DNA of 64,000 nt, taken from positions 424,892 through 488,891 of the forward strand of contig JALHRQ010000001.1 in assembly GCA_022841375.1 (NCBI GenBank), read 5' to 3'. Positions 26,430 through 34,964 of the stretch are shown piece by piece; position 1 is the first letter of the stretch; each line of letters begins with the position of its first letter. The stretch comes from Burkholderiales bacterium. GTDB taxonomy: Bacteria; Pseudomonadota; Gammaproteobacteria; Burkholderiales; SG8-41. A program made the position numbers and the translations under genes. The notes below the pieces were generated by a model. The model had not been told where the DNA came from and did not search any database. It saw nothing but the letters and a program-made list of their open reading frames with translations.

Positions 26430-27509
26430 CTACTTCGTCGGCGCCGGTTTGGCCGCGGCCACACTGACGGCGGCGCCATCCTGCAGCCTCAGCTGGCCGT
26501 CAACAACAACTGTGTCGCCCGGCTCCAGGCCTTTGACGATCTCGACCTCACCGGGACGACGCACGCCCATCTCGATTTTCACCAGCTGCGCCTTGCCGTC
26601 GGCCACACGGAACACATATCGGCCGTCGCCGCGCGGCACAATCGCCTGCTCCGGCACCAGCAGCGCGTTGTCGCGACGCTCCAGATCAAGGCTGACCCGG
26701 GCGAACATGCCCGGCTTCAGCCGCACCCCGGGATTCGGCAGACGCGCGCGCAACATCACCGTGCGCGTGGATTCATCCACCGCGGGCTCGATCGCATAAA
26801 TTGCGCCGTTGAACTGTTCCCCGGGATAGGCATCGACAAGAACCGCCAGTGGCTGACCAACGCGGATGCGCCGCAAAAAAGCCTCGGGCACACGGAAGTC
26901 GAGCTTCAGCAGGCCGATGCCTTCCAGGCGCGCAATGTCCTGGCCGGCCTTGGCATAAGCACCGGGGCTGACCTGGCGCAGACCGGTCACCCCTTCAAAC
27001 GGCGCGCGGATGGTGCTCTTCGCCAGCTTGGCCTTGATTTCAGCTTCGCGGGCTGCGGACTGATTCAGATTCTCGCGTATTTCATCCATCGCCTGCGCGC
27101 TGATGAAATTTTTTGCCAGCAGTTCTTCGGAACGCTTGAGCCGGCTGCGGTTCAGATTCGCTGCAGCAACCGCGGATGTGAGTTGCGCCTCGACTTCGGA
27201 CGCATCCAGCGACACCAGCTTGTCGCCTTTGCGCACCAACAGGCCTTCCTGAAAATGGAAGGCCTCGATACGGCCGTCGATCTCCGGGCGGATCATCACC
27301 GACTCATTGGCGAGCAGCGTGCCCACTGCAGAAACTGAATCCGTCACCGTGCCGCGGCTGACTACAGCAGTCCTGACCGGCAGCGCACGCGCCGGCCCGG
27401 CGCCCGGCTTGGCCGCGGCCGGCAACTGCGGCTTGGAAAAATACTGCCAGGCGTAACCCGCGCCGGCCATGACAGCGACCGCGAGGGCCAGGTATGCGAT
27501 GCGTTTCAT
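26430..27509 (-). CDS. RND efflux periplasmic adaptor, second system
   Basis: A 359-residue membrane fusion protein. Residues 1-22 are a hydrophobic signal-anchor without a lipobox Cys (MKRIAYLALAVAVMAGAGYAW), so, unlike the first adaptor, it is not a lipoprotein. Then follow the lipoyl/barrel parts (VMIRPEIDGRIEAFHFQEGLLVRKGDKLV), a short alpha-hairpin (LNRSRLKRSEELLAKNFISAQAMDE) and STIRAPFEGVTGLRQVSPGAYAKAGQ. The short hairpin is typical of adaptors that pair with MexF/MdtB-like permeases. It forms a two-gene operon with the permease, and no regulator gene is adjacent. Confidence 0.93.
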   Translation of the reverse strand: MKRIAYLALAVAVMAGAGYAWQYFSKPQLPAAAKPGAGPARALPVRTAVVSRGTVTDSVSAVGTLLANESVMIRPEIDGRIEAFHFQEGLLVRKGDKLVSLDASEVEAQLTSAVAAANLNRSRLKRSEELLAKNFISAQAMDEIRENLNQSAAREAEIKAKLAKSTIRAPFEGVTGLRQVSPGAYAKAGQDIARLEGIGLLKLDFRVPEAFLRRIRVGQPLAVLVDAYPGEQFNGAIYAIEPAVDESTRTVMLRARLPNPGVRLKPGMFARVSLDLERRDNALLVPEQAIVPRGDGRYVFRVADGKAQLVKIEMGVRRPGEVEIVKGLEPGDTVVVDGQLRLQDGAAVSVAAAKPAPTK

Positions 27510-27523
27510 CGGGAAGGGACTAT

Positions 27524-27559
27524 GGAAAACAACGTGGGAAACAACGTGAAAAACAACGG
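27524..27559. repeat. three tandem 12-base repeats upstream of the second adaptor gene
   Basis: Three near-identical 12-base units (consensus GGGAAACAACGT, differing at 1-3 positions each) lie 15-50 bases upstream of the adaptor start codon, on the side where its promoter or leader would be. They could be a regulator-binding array or merely slippage-generated DNA. Confidence 0.6.
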
Positions 27560-27672
27560 TGACGACGATGGGATCATCGGCAGTTTACCCCGCGATGCTT
27601 ACCTTGTCAGAGCGGATTGGGTCACCGGAGTACCGCCACCCGCTCCGGCCGTCCCGACCCAAGCCGACGATC

Positions 27673-28836
27673 TCAGCCGGGCAGGTTGTCGGCAATCCAG
27701 TCGGCCACAAAATCCACACCGACCTGACGGTTATCGACATGCGCATGTTCGGCGCCGCCATCCTCGGCGCTAAACACGCGCAGCGTCTTGTGTTTGGAGC
27801 CGACGGCGTCATAGAGCTTCTGCGCATTCTCCGCCGGCACCACGCGGTCATTGGCGCCGTGGGTGACCAGGAAGGGCATGGTGATCTGGTGCGCGACTTC
27901 CTGCAGCCGGAAACGTTTCGCCACTTCGATGCCGCCGTCCGCATCCGCTGCGCCCACCACCCATTGAAACTGGAAGTTGGATTGCGCCACCTTGTTGCCT
28001 TCCGCCTGCGCCTTTTCCTTGATGCGCAGCTGCCACGCCGCCAGATCCCAGTGCAGCGCGGTCATCGCCACACCTGCGGCATAACGTTTTTCGAACGCGG
28101 CGATGCGCGCCGAGTAATAACCGCCGAAGCTGTAGCCCATGATCACCACCCGCGCCGGATCAACATCGGCGCGCTGCGCGACGTAGTCATAAGCGGCCTT
28201 GCCCGGCACTTCGTAGTCATAACGGCTGTGGATGCCGCGAAAACGCAGCGTCTCGCCCTGCCCCGGACCGTCGATCGCCAGTGTATGCATGCCGCGTTTT
28301 GCGAATTCCAGTCCCGCAAAGATGATGCTCATCTCCTTGCAGTTGTCCATGCCGTTGAAAATGACCACGGTCGGCGCGCGCAGCGACACGCCCGGCGCTT
28401 TCATGAACAGCGCCGGCAGGGTGGCGTTTTCATACGGCACCTCAACAAACTCGATCTCGGGATGCCGGCGTGTCAGACCTTCGCGAAAACAACGATAGGC
28501 CTTGCGCCCCGCAGCGACCTTGGCGTCCCCCGGCGGAATGAACCGCTCGCCGGTGTAGTAATAATTGCCGGCACGCAGGTAATAGTTGCCGGCAGTGCGG
28601 TCGTGCCCGCGCGCCGCTTCGGCATCGGCGGTTTTTTCGATCTGCGCCGCCATCGCGCACCACACCTCCTGCCAGGCTTCGGGTTCGCCTTGCCGGCCCT
28701 TCAGCGTTTCGGCCATGCGGTCGATCTCGTCCATCGCCACCACGCCGTAGGGCGCCATGCCCTTGCACGCCAGCGCCGCGTTGGACCACAGGAAATTGCC
28801 GGGGAAATGATCAATCCAGAAACCACGCGTGCTCAT
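27673..28836 (-). CDS. alpha/beta hydrolase (FrsA / pseudooxynicotine-hydrolase-like)
   Basis: A 387-residue serine hydrolase with an N-terminal helical cap (residues 1-130, including RTAGNYYLRAGNYYYTGERF) and a C-terminal alpha/beta hydrolase core. The nucleophile motif is GYSFGG; the acid and base are probably the Asp of GANDRVV and the His of AEHAHVDN. The layout resembles the DUF1100/2,6-dihydroxypseudooxynicotine hydrolase group that cleaves C-C or ester bonds. AGGAACAAC precedes the ATG at 28836; the upstream frame start has no ribosome site. The substrate is unknown. Confidence 0.85.
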   Translation of the reverse strand: MSTRGFWIDHFPGNFLWSNAALACKGMAPYGVVAMDEIDRMAETLKGRQGEPEAWQEVWCAMAAQIEKTADAEAARGHDRTAGNYYLRAGNYYYTGERFIPPGDAKVAAGRKAYRCFREGLTRRHPEIEFVEVPYENATLPALFMKAPGVSLRAPTVVIFNGMDNCKEMSIIFAGLEFAKRGMHTLAIDGPGQGETLRFRGIHSRYDYEVPGKAAYDYVAQRADVDPARVVIMGYSFGGYYSARIAAFEKRYAAGVAMTALHWDLAAWQLRIKEKAQAEGNKVAQSNFQFQWVVGAADADGGIEVAKRFRLQEVAHQITMPFLVTHGANDRVVPAENAQKLYDAVGSKHKTLRVFSAEDGGAEHAHVDNRQVGVDFVADWIADNLPG

Positions 28837-28923
28837 GTTGTTCCTCTCACTGCATTGCGGTAACGACGGTGATGCGCAACGCACGCCGTCGGTGTGATGT
28901 AAATAATTGTTTTTAAATTATTT

Positions 28924-29310
28924 TTACTGCTGCTGTTGCTGCGACTGCTGATCCCGCTCGGCGATGTCGCGGCGCACCTGATCCATGTCCAGCGCTTTCG
29001 CCTGCGTCAGCACGCTGTCCAGCCCCGAGGCCGGCAATGCACCGGGCTGCATGAACACCACGATTTCCTCGCGAAACAGCATGATCGTCGGGATCGAGCG
29101 GATGCCGAAATGCCCGGCCAGCGCCTGCTCGTCATCGGAATTGATTTTGGCAAACACCACGTCCGGATGCTGTTCGGAAGCCGCCTCGAACACCGGCGCA
29201 AAATTCTTGCAGGGGCCGCACCACGGCGCCCAGAAATCAATGATCACCATCTTGTTGCCGGTGACCGTCGCTTCAAAATTCTGTTGGGTGAGTTCCAGAA
29301 CAGCCATCAT
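28924..29310 (-). CDS. thioredoxin family protein with Gln-rich tail
   Basis: A ~128-residue thioredoxin-fold protein. The active site WCGPC lies at about residues 29-33 (VIIDFWAPWCGPCKNFAPVF), and the cis-Pro is in RSIPTIMLF. It has no signal peptide, so it is a cytosolic disulfide reductase or chaperone-like thioredoxin. The last residues form a poly-Gln tail (QQSQQQQQ) encoded by CAG/CAA repeats, unusual for thioredoxin. Two adjacent ATGs (29310, 29307) are possible; GGAG is 4 or 7 bases upstream. It lies 47 bases downstream of pabB on the same strand. Confidence 0.9.
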   Translation of the reverse strand: MMAVLELTQQNFEATVTGNKMVIIDFWAPWCGPCKNFAPVFEAASEQHPDVVFAKINSDDEQALAGHFGIRSIPTIMLFREEIVVFMQPGALPASGLDSVLTQAKALDMDQVRRDIAERDQQSQQQQQ

Positions 29311-29357
29311 TGCGCTCCGCAGTTTGTGAAGCGCGATAATCGCATAAAACCTGCAGC

Positions 29358-30749
29358 TCAGGCGCCGCCGCTGGCGCTTTCCGCGCTCTGCTGCAGCAGG
29401 TTGAGCAGCGCCGCCGCCTTGTCGAAGGTCTCCTGGTATTCGGCGTCGCGCTGCGAGTCGGCGACGATGCCGCCGCCCGCCCAGAAACGCACGATGCCGC
29501 GCGAGTGCACCAGCGTGCGGATGGCAATGTTGGTGTCCATGTCGCCGTCGTAGCCGATGTAACCGATGGCGCCGCAATACACGCCGCGGCGATGCGGCTC
29601 CAGTTCCTCGATGATCTGCATCGCACGGGTTTTCGGCGCGCCGGTGATTGAGCCCCCGGGAAACGCGCCGCGCAGCAGGTCGATGGCGTCACGCCCTTCG
29701 GCCAGCCGGCCGGTTACTGTGCTGACCAGGTGATGGACCGTGGCGAAACTCTCCACCTCGAACAGTCGCGGCACTTTCACCGAACCGATGGCGCAGTTCT
29801 TCGACAGGTCGTTGCGCAGCAGATCGACGATCATCAGGTTCTCGGCGCGGTCCTTCTCGCTCGCCACCAGTTCGGCGATACGTTCCGCATCCAGCTTCGC
29901 ATGACCGGCGCGCGGCCGCGTGCCCTTGATCGGCTTGGTCTCGACCTGGCCGTGGGCCACGCGCAGGAAACGTTCGGGCGATGCCGAGAGAATCTGCGCG
30001 TAAGGTGTATTCAGGTACGCCGAATACGGCGCCGGGTTGATCAACCGCAGCCGCTGATACGCGAGCCACGGATCGCCGCTGGCGTGCGCGGTAAACCGCT
30101 GAGCAAGATTCACCTGATAACAATCACCGGCACGGATGTAATCAAGGATGTGATCGAAGGCGTGGCCGTAGCCTTTGGGTGTGAAATTGGAGGTCACCGG
30201 CGACGTCACCCGAAACGGGGCGCGCAGCCGTTCTGAGGGTTCCGCGGTAAACAACCGCACCAGCCCGTCCCATTTGCGATCGGTATCGGGATCGCGGCCC
30301 TGGCCGGCCAGCCAGGCGCGCTGCTCGGAGTGATCGACCACCACCGCCCAGTCATAGATGCCCACCGCCATGTCCGGAATGCGTTCGCTGTCGCGTGCCC
30401 GCGCCGGCAGACGCTCCAGGCGTCGCGCGAGGTCATAACCGAAATAACCGATCGCGCCGCCGGTGAATGGCAGTTCGCTGCGACAGGAAGCATCAATCGC
30501 CAGTTGGTCACGCAGCAGTTCAAACGGATCGGCGCGCGACAGCTCGCTGGCATCGCCGTGTACTTCGGTCAGACCGCCGCGCGTAATCAGGCGCACATGC
30601 GGTTCGGCGGTGATGATGTCGTATCGCGCCTGCCCCGGATAATGCAGGCCGCTGTCGAGAAACACTGCCCATGGTCGATCGGCCACAGCCTCGAACAGCG
30701 CAGCGCTGTCGGGGCGGTAGGGCAGTTCGGTCAATAATGGGATCGGCAT
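29358..30749 (-). CDS. pabB: aminodeoxychorismate synthase component I
   Basis: A 463-residue chorismate-utilising enzyme of folate synthesis; it aminates chorismate to 4-amino-4-deoxychorismate together with a PabA amidotransferase. Hallmarks are the PIKGTRPR segment with the Lys typical of PabB (TrpE has another residue there), FPGGSITGAPKTRAMQIIEELEPHRRGVYCGAIGYIG and the N-terminal YDIITAEPHVRL. No PabC domain is fused (the length is that of a single-domain component I). pabA and pabC are not in the window. No clear SD is seen before the ATG, which follows a T-rich stretch. Confidence 0.94.
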   Translation of the reverse strand: MPIPLLTELPYRPDSAALFEAVADRPWAVFLDSGLHYPGQARYDIITAEPHVRLITRGGLTEVHGDASELSRADPFELLRDQLAIDASCRSELPFTGGAIGYFGYDLARRLERLPARARDSERIPDMAVGIYDWAVVVDHSEQRAWLAGQGRDPDTDRKWDGLVRLFTAEPSERLRAPFRVTSPVTSNFTPKGYGHAFDHILDYIRAGDCYQVNLAQRFTAHASGDPWLAYQRLRLINPAPYSAYLNTPYAQILSASPERFLRVAHGQVETKPIKGTRPRAGHAKLDAERIAELVASEKDRAENLMIVDLLRNDLSKNCAIGSVKVPRLFEVESFATVHHLVSTVTGRLAEGRDAIDLLRGAFPGGSITGAPKTRAMQIIEELEPHRRGVYCGAIGYIGYDGDMDTNIAIRTLVHSRGIVRFWAGGGIVADSQRDAEYQETFDKAAALLNLLQQSAESASGGA

Positions 30750-30874
30750 AAAATATCAGTAAAAACAATATTTATTACATATCACTCGAAACGTATTGCT
30801 GATTTTCTCAGATTACAGTGCGCTCATGTCATGCCGCCGCAACCGCATTGCGTGTTGGACAGCGCCCGGGGCGA

Positions 30875-32395
30875 TCAAGTGCCGCAGAAGGTCTGATAGC
30901 CGGCCGACTCGCTCGCCGGCGCGGGGTCGGTATAGGCCGAGTATTCGGTCTTTTCTTCAAACGGTTGCTGCAACACGGTCAGCAGCTTTTCGAACGGAGC
31001 GTAATCGCCGAGATCGACTGCAGCAGCCAGCGCTTCTTCAACACGATGATTTCGCGGGATGTACACCGGATTGACAGCGCGCATCGCCTGCGCGCGCTGT
31101 GCAGGCGCGATCGATTCGGCATTCTGTCGCGCACGCCAGCGCGGCAGCCATGCATCCAGAGCCGTGTCATCGGCATAGAGCTTGCGCAGCCAGCCTTCGC
31201 GCGACGCATCGGCAGCTTCGGCGGTATCGGCAAGGCGGCGGAAGGCCTGGGTGAAATCCACACCCCGCCCTTCCATGCCCGCCAGAAAATCGCGGGCAAG
31301 CGCAAGGTCATCGGCTTCGTCCCGCGTCAGCCCCAACTTGAGACGCATGCCGCGCAACCAATGCTGTTCGTATCGCGCCTGGAAGGGCTCAAGGATCTCC
31401 ATCGCCTTCTCCACCGCACGGTCGTGATCCTCATTTTGCTCATTGGCCAGCAACGGCAGCAACGCCTCGGCCAGGCGCGCCAGATTCCAGTTGGCGATCG
31501 GCGGCTGGTTGGCATAGGCATAGCGGCCTTGTTCATCGATGGAACTGAACACCGTCGCCGGGTTGTAGTGATCCATGAACGCACAGGGACCGTAGTCGAT
31601 GGTTTCACCGGACAGCGTCATGTTGTCGGTGTTCATCACGCCGTGGATGAAGCCGACGTTCATCCAGCGCGCAATCAGTTCGGCCTGGCGTTCACACACT
31701 GCGCGCAGAAGGCCAAGATAGGGATCGGCCTGATCCTTCAGTTGCGGGTAATGCCGCGCAATCACGTAGTCGGCCAGCTTGCGCAGCGTCGCGTCATCGC
31801 CGCGCGCGGTGACGAACTGGAAGGTGCCGACGCGGATGTGGCTCGCCGCCACCCGCGTCAATACCGCCCCCGGCAGATTGCGCTCGCGACGCACCGTTTC
31901 ACCGGTAGTCACCGCCGCCAGCGCGCGCGTGGTCGGGATGCCCAGCGCATGCATGGCTTCGCCGATGAGGTATTCACGCAATACGGGACCCAGCGCCGCC
32001 TTGCCGTCGCCGCCGCGTGAAAACGGCGTGCGGCCGGAACCCTTGAACGTGATGTCGCGACGCTGGCCGTGTTTGTCGATGACTTCACCCAGCAGCAGCG
32101 CACGGCCGTCGCCGAGTTGCGGCGAGAAACCGCCGAACTGGTGGCCGGCGTAGGCCTGGGCGATGGTTGCCGTGCCTTCGGGGAGTTTGTTGCCGGAGAA
32201 GATCAGCGCGCCCTCAGGAGAGTCCAGCGCTTTGGCGTCCAGGCCCAGTTCTTCGGCCAGTGTGTGATTGAGCCGGATCAGCTTCGGCTTCGGCACCTCG
32301 GCAGCCTTCCATGGGACGTAGAGGCCTTCGAGATCGCGGGCGTAGCTGTTATCGAAAGAAAAAAACTCTGTAGCGGGTGTGGTTATCGTCGTCAC
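30875..32395 (-). CDS. selO: protein adenylyltransferase SelO (YdiU/UPF0061)
   Basis: A ~506-residue SelO pseudokinase, which transfers AMP from ATP to Ser/Thr/Tyr of target proteins and is linked to oxidative stress. Diagnostic segments are FSFDNSYARDLEGLYVPW, QAYAGHQFGGFSPQLGDGRALLLGE, FKGSGRTPFSRGGDGKAALGPVLREYLIGEAM and GVMNTDNMTLSGETIDYGPCAFMD (the active-site Asp region). The C-terminus is YQTFCGT: a Cys, encoded by TGC, replaces the Sec of animal SelO. There is no ATG in frame; the GTG at 32395 (reads MTTITTPATEFFSFD) fits the family start best, with a TTG at 32413 as the alternative. A 78-bp palindromic element lies just upstream. Confidence 0.93.
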   Translation of the reverse strand: MTTITTPATEFFSFDNSYARDLEGLYVPWKAAEVPKPKLIRLNHTLAEELGLDAKALDSPEGALIFSGNKLPEGTATIAQAYAGHQFGGFSPQLGDGRALLLGEVIDKHGQRRDITFKGSGRTPFSRGGDGKAALGPVLREYLIGEAMHALGIPTTRALAAVTTGETVRRERNLPGAVLTRVAASHIRVGTFQFVTARGDDATLRKLADYVIARHYPQLKDQADPYLGLLRAVCERQAELIARWMNVGFIHGVMNTDNMTLSGETIDYGPCAFMDHYNPATVFSSIDEQGRYAYANQPPIANWNLARLAEALLPLLANEQNEDHDRAVEKAMEILEPFQARYEQHWLRGMRLKLGLTRDEADDLALARDFLAGMEGRGVDFTQAFRRLADTAEAADASREGWLRKLYADDTALDAWLPRWRARQNAESIAPAQRAQAMRAVNPVYIPRNHRVEEALAAAVDLGDYAPFEKLLTVLQQPFEEKTEYSAYTDPAPASESAGYQTFCGT

Positions 32396-32440
32396 ATCAA
32401 CATGATAGACCAAACGACGTGCGACCCATCGCGGATTGAT

Positions 32441-32518
32441 GTAGCCCGTAAGGAGAGCAGCGGATTAAGGGGAAATCGTTCCTTGTTCCCGTATTTCACT
32501 TCGTTACATACGGGCTAC
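32441..32518. repeat. 78-bp intergenic palindromic element
   Basis: The element begins GTAGCCCGTA and ends TACGGGCTAC, perfect 10-bp terminal inverted repeats; inner parts (GAGAGCAGCGGATT against ATTTCACTTCGTTACA) pair only partly. It carries no ORF and lies between the divergent-looking selO upstream region and the formaldehyde dehydrogenase 3' end. It resembles the REP/MITE-like repeats with CGTA...TACG ends found many times in betaproteobacterial genomes. Confidence 0.7.
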
Positions 32519-32564
32519 GCTTGCTGAAGAATGAAAATTACCAAATACCGTCAATCTGCCTTCC

Positions 32565-33674
32565 CTAAAACACCACCACACTCCGTATCGATTCACCGGA
32601 ATGCATCAAATCAAAGCCCTTGTTGATGTCCTCCAGCTTCAACTGGTGCGTAATCAGATCATCGATATTGATCTTGCCATCCATATACCAGTCGACAATC
32701 TTCGGCACGTCGCGCCGGCCCTTGGCGCCGCCGAAGGCCGTGCCCTTCCACACGCGGCCGGTGACCAGCTGGAACGGCCGCGTCTTGATTTCCTGACCGG
32801 CACCGGCAACGCCGATGATCACCGAGACCCCCCACCCCTTGTGGCAGCACTCCAGCGCCTGGCGCATCACGTCAACATTGCCGATGCATTCGAAGCTGTA
32901 ATCGGCGCCGCCCTTGGTCAGATTCACCAGGTACGGCACAAGATCGCCTTCAACTTCTTTCGGATTGACGAAATGGGTCATGCCGAATTTTTCGGCGAGA
33001 GGTTTGCGCGAGGGGTTGAGGTCGACGCCAACGATCATGTTGGCGCCGGCGAGCCGCGCACCCTGAATCACGTTGAGGCCGATGCCGCCCAAGCCAAACA
33101 CCACGACATTGGCACCCGGCTCGACCTTGGCGGTGTTGATCACCGCGCCGATGCCGGTGGTGACGCCGCAGCCGATGTAGCAAACCTTGTCGAAGGTCGC
33201 GTCCTCGCGGATTTTGGCCAACGCGATTTCCGGCACCACGGTGTAATTGGCGAAGGTTGAGGTGCCCATGTAATGAAAAACTTTTTTGCCGCCCACCGAG
33301 AACCTGCTGCTGCCGTCAGGCATCACGCCCTGACCCTGGGTGGTGCGGATGGCCTGGCACAAATTGGTCTTGCCGCTGAGGCAGTATTCGCACTGGCGGC
33401 ACTCCGGGGTGTACAACGGAATGACATGGTCGCCCTTTTTCAGGCTGGTGACCCCCGGTCCGATGTCGACCACCACGCCCGCGCCCTCATGGCCGAGGAT
33501 CGCCGGGAACAGCCCCTCGGGATCAGCGCCCGAGCGGGTGAATTCGTCGGTATGGCAGATGCCCGTAGCCTTGATTTCGACCAGCACCTCGCCGGCGCGC
33601 GGCCCGTCCAGATCGACGGTTTCGATGGTCAGCGGTGCGCCGGCCTTGTGCGCGACAGCGGCTTTGACTTTCAT
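32565..33674 (-). CDS. frmA: S-(hydroxymethyl)glutathione dehydrogenase / class III alcohol dehydrogenase
   Basis: A 369-residue zinc, NAD-dependent medium-chain dehydrogenase that oxidises S-hydroxymethylglutathione (the formaldehyde adduct) and reduces S-nitrosoglutathione. Catalytic zinc ligands are in GICHTDEFT (Cys) and GHEGAG (His); structural zinc Cys residues are in [17 protein letters not shown]; the nucleotide fold reads [19 protein letters not shown]. Length and the ATRTTQGQG-like [13 protein letters not shown] segment are those of class III ADH. S-formylglutathione hydrolase, its usual partner, is not adjacent. The start is [15 protein letters not shown]. Confidence 0.96.
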   Translation of the reverse strand: MKVKAAVAHKAGAPLTIETVDLDGPRAGEVLVEIKATGICHTDEFTRSGADPEGLFPAILGHEGAGVVVDIGPGVTSLKKGDHVIPLYTPECRQCEYCLSGKTNLCQAIRTTQGQGVMPDGSSRFSVGGKKVFHYMGTSTFANYTVVPEIALAKIREDATFDKVCYIGCGVTTGIGAVINTAKVEPGANVVVFGLGGIGLNVIQGARLAGANMIVGVDLNPSRKPLAEKFGMTHFVNPKEVEGDLVPYLVNLTKGGADYSFECIGNVDVMRQALECCHKGWGVSVIIGVAGAGQEIKTRPFQLVTGRVWKGTAFGGAKGRRDVPKIVDWYMDGKINIDDLITHQLKLEDINKGFDLMHSGESIRSVVVF

Positions 33675-33747
33675 CAGTTATGCTCCGGGTATGTTGTCTT
33701 TTCAAGAACATCCATTTTAGCGCCTGCATTGGCGTTACACTTAAGCC

Positions 33748-34647
33748 ATGAAGCGTATTTACCGCGGTCGTTTTGCCCCCTCACCCACCGGTCCATTGCA
33801 TTTTGGTTCACTGGTCGCCGCCGTCGGCAGTTATCTCGACGCCAAAGCCAATGGCGGCGCTTGGCTCGTCCGCATGGATGACCTGGATCTGTCACGCAGC
33901 GTGCCCGGCGCGGCCGACCTCATCCTGCGCTCCCTGGAAAACCTGGGTATGGCCTGGGATGAGACCGTGGTGTATCAAAGCACGCGCAGCGCGGCTTACG
34001 AAACCGCGCTGAAGGTCCTGAAAAAACGCAAGCTGATCTATCCCTGCGCCTGCAGCCGCCGCGAAATTGCCGATTCAGCCGTTGGTGGGCTGGACGGCCC
34101 GATTTACTCCGGCACCTGCCGCAAAGGCCTGCTAGCCGGCCGCGCAGCGCGTGCCGATCGGGTGATCACCGACAACAACCGCATCGAACTCAAGGACGCC
34201 ATCCAGGGCAAGATCGTGCACAGCCTGGAGCGCCAGGTCGGCGATTTTGTGGTGAAACGCGCGGATGGATACTTTGCCTATCAGTTGGCGGCGGTAGTCG
34301 ACGATGCCGCACAAGGCATCACCGATGTCGTGCGCGGCGCCGACCTGCTCGATTCAACAACACGGCAGATCTATCTGCAGCAACTGCTGGGCTACGCCAC
34401 GCCACGTTACGCCCACCTGCCGGTGGCCGTGAATGTGCTCGGCGAAAAACTCTCCAAGCAGACGCTGGCAGCGCCCATCGACGTCAGCGACCCGCTGGCG
34501 ACGCTGAACCCGGTGCTCGCCTTTCTCGGTCAGGACACGATCGACGATGCCGATCCGAAAAAAATGGCCGACTTCTGGAAGCGCGCGATTGCGGGATGGG
34601 ATCTCGCCCGCGTGCCTCGCCAGCGCACCCAAGCCGCGCCGGTTTAA
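33748..34647 (+). CDS. gluQ: glutamyl-Q tRNA(Asp) synthetase
   Basis: A 299-residue truncated paralogue of GluRS lacking the anticodon-binding domain. It attaches glutamate to the queuosine of tRNA(Asp). The HIGH-like motif is PSPTGPLHFGSLV, the KMSKS-like one KLSKQT, and the zinc ligands are in YPCACSRREI and YSGTCRKG. Typical for GluQ, it starts YRGRFAPSPTGPLH. Its stop codon overlaps the convergent sbtB stop by a few bases. Confidence 0.95.
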   Translation: MKRIYRGRFAPSPTGPLHFGSLVAAVGSYLDAKANGGAWLVRMDDLDLSRSVPGAADLILRSLENLGMAWDETVVYQSTRSAAYETALKVLKKRKLIYPCACSRREIADSAVGGLDGPIYSGTCRKGLLAGRAARADRVITDNNRIELKDAIQGKIVHSLERQVGDFVVKRADGYFAYQLAAVVDDAAQGITDVVRGADLLDSTTRQIYLQQLLGYATPRYAHLPVAVNVLGEKLSKQTLAAPIDVSDPLATLNPVLAFLGQDTIDDADPKKMADFWKRAIAGWDLARVPRQRTQAAPV

Positions 34648-34964
34648 TACTTCCCGGGACGGAAAACTTCGACATCGGCCAGCAGCACCCTGACCGAAAA
34701 ATTACCGCCGAACTGATCCAGTACCTGCTGTGCGACCTGCTCGGCAACGACCCGCTCGCAGATCATCTTCATCTCGATTGTGCGGTCGGTTTCTCCAGCG
34801 CCCTCGCGCCGGCGTTCGCCATCCGCTGAAAAGCTCCCTCCGCGCACCTCGTGCACCGTGTAACCGTGCACGCCTGAAGTTGCGGCCAGGGCAATCAGTT
34901 TTTCTTCCAGCACATATTCCGCAATGATGGTCATTTGGCAGCGGCGGTGCGTGGTCACGTTCAT
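34644..34964 (-). CDS. sbtB: PII-like protein SbtB
   Basis: A 106-residue PII-like signalling protein expected to bind adenine nucleotides and gate SbtA. The family pattern is seen in MTIIAEYVLEEKLIALAATSGVHGYTVHEVRGGSF (T-loop start), then EMKMICERVVAEQVAQQVLDQFGGNFSVRVLLADVEVF. The ATG overlaps the sbtA stop (ATGA) and has GGAGGAAGCTT upstream, so the two are translationally coupled; longer upstream frames lie inside sbtA and are rejected. The C-terminus ends at FRPGKY, so the Cys-containing redox loop found at the end of cyanobacterial SbtB is absent. Confidence 0.88.
   Translation of the reverse strand: MNVTTHRRCQMTIIAEYVLEEKLIALAATSGVHGYTVHEVRGGSFSADGERRREGAGETDRTIEMKMICERVVAEQVAQQVLDQFGGNFSVRVLLADVEVFRPGKY

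Noticed and set aside
25190-26467. Forward ORF of 425 codons
   Set aside because: Antisense to the second RND permease; no motif and shadow-like His/Arg/Gln composition.
27524-27559. CRISPR-like array
   Set aside because: Only three 12-base units without spacers and no cas genes; it is a simple tandem repeat.
27522-27773. Forward ORF starting in the 12-base repeats (MENNVGNNVKNN...)
   Set aside because: The start looks tempting with GGGAAGGG upstream, but the rest runs antisense into the alpha/beta hydrolase gene and shows no domain.
30875-30890. Possible C-terminal selenocysteine in SelO
   Set aside because: The C-terminus reads TFCGT with TGC for Cys and an ordinary TGA two codons later, so no recoding is needed.
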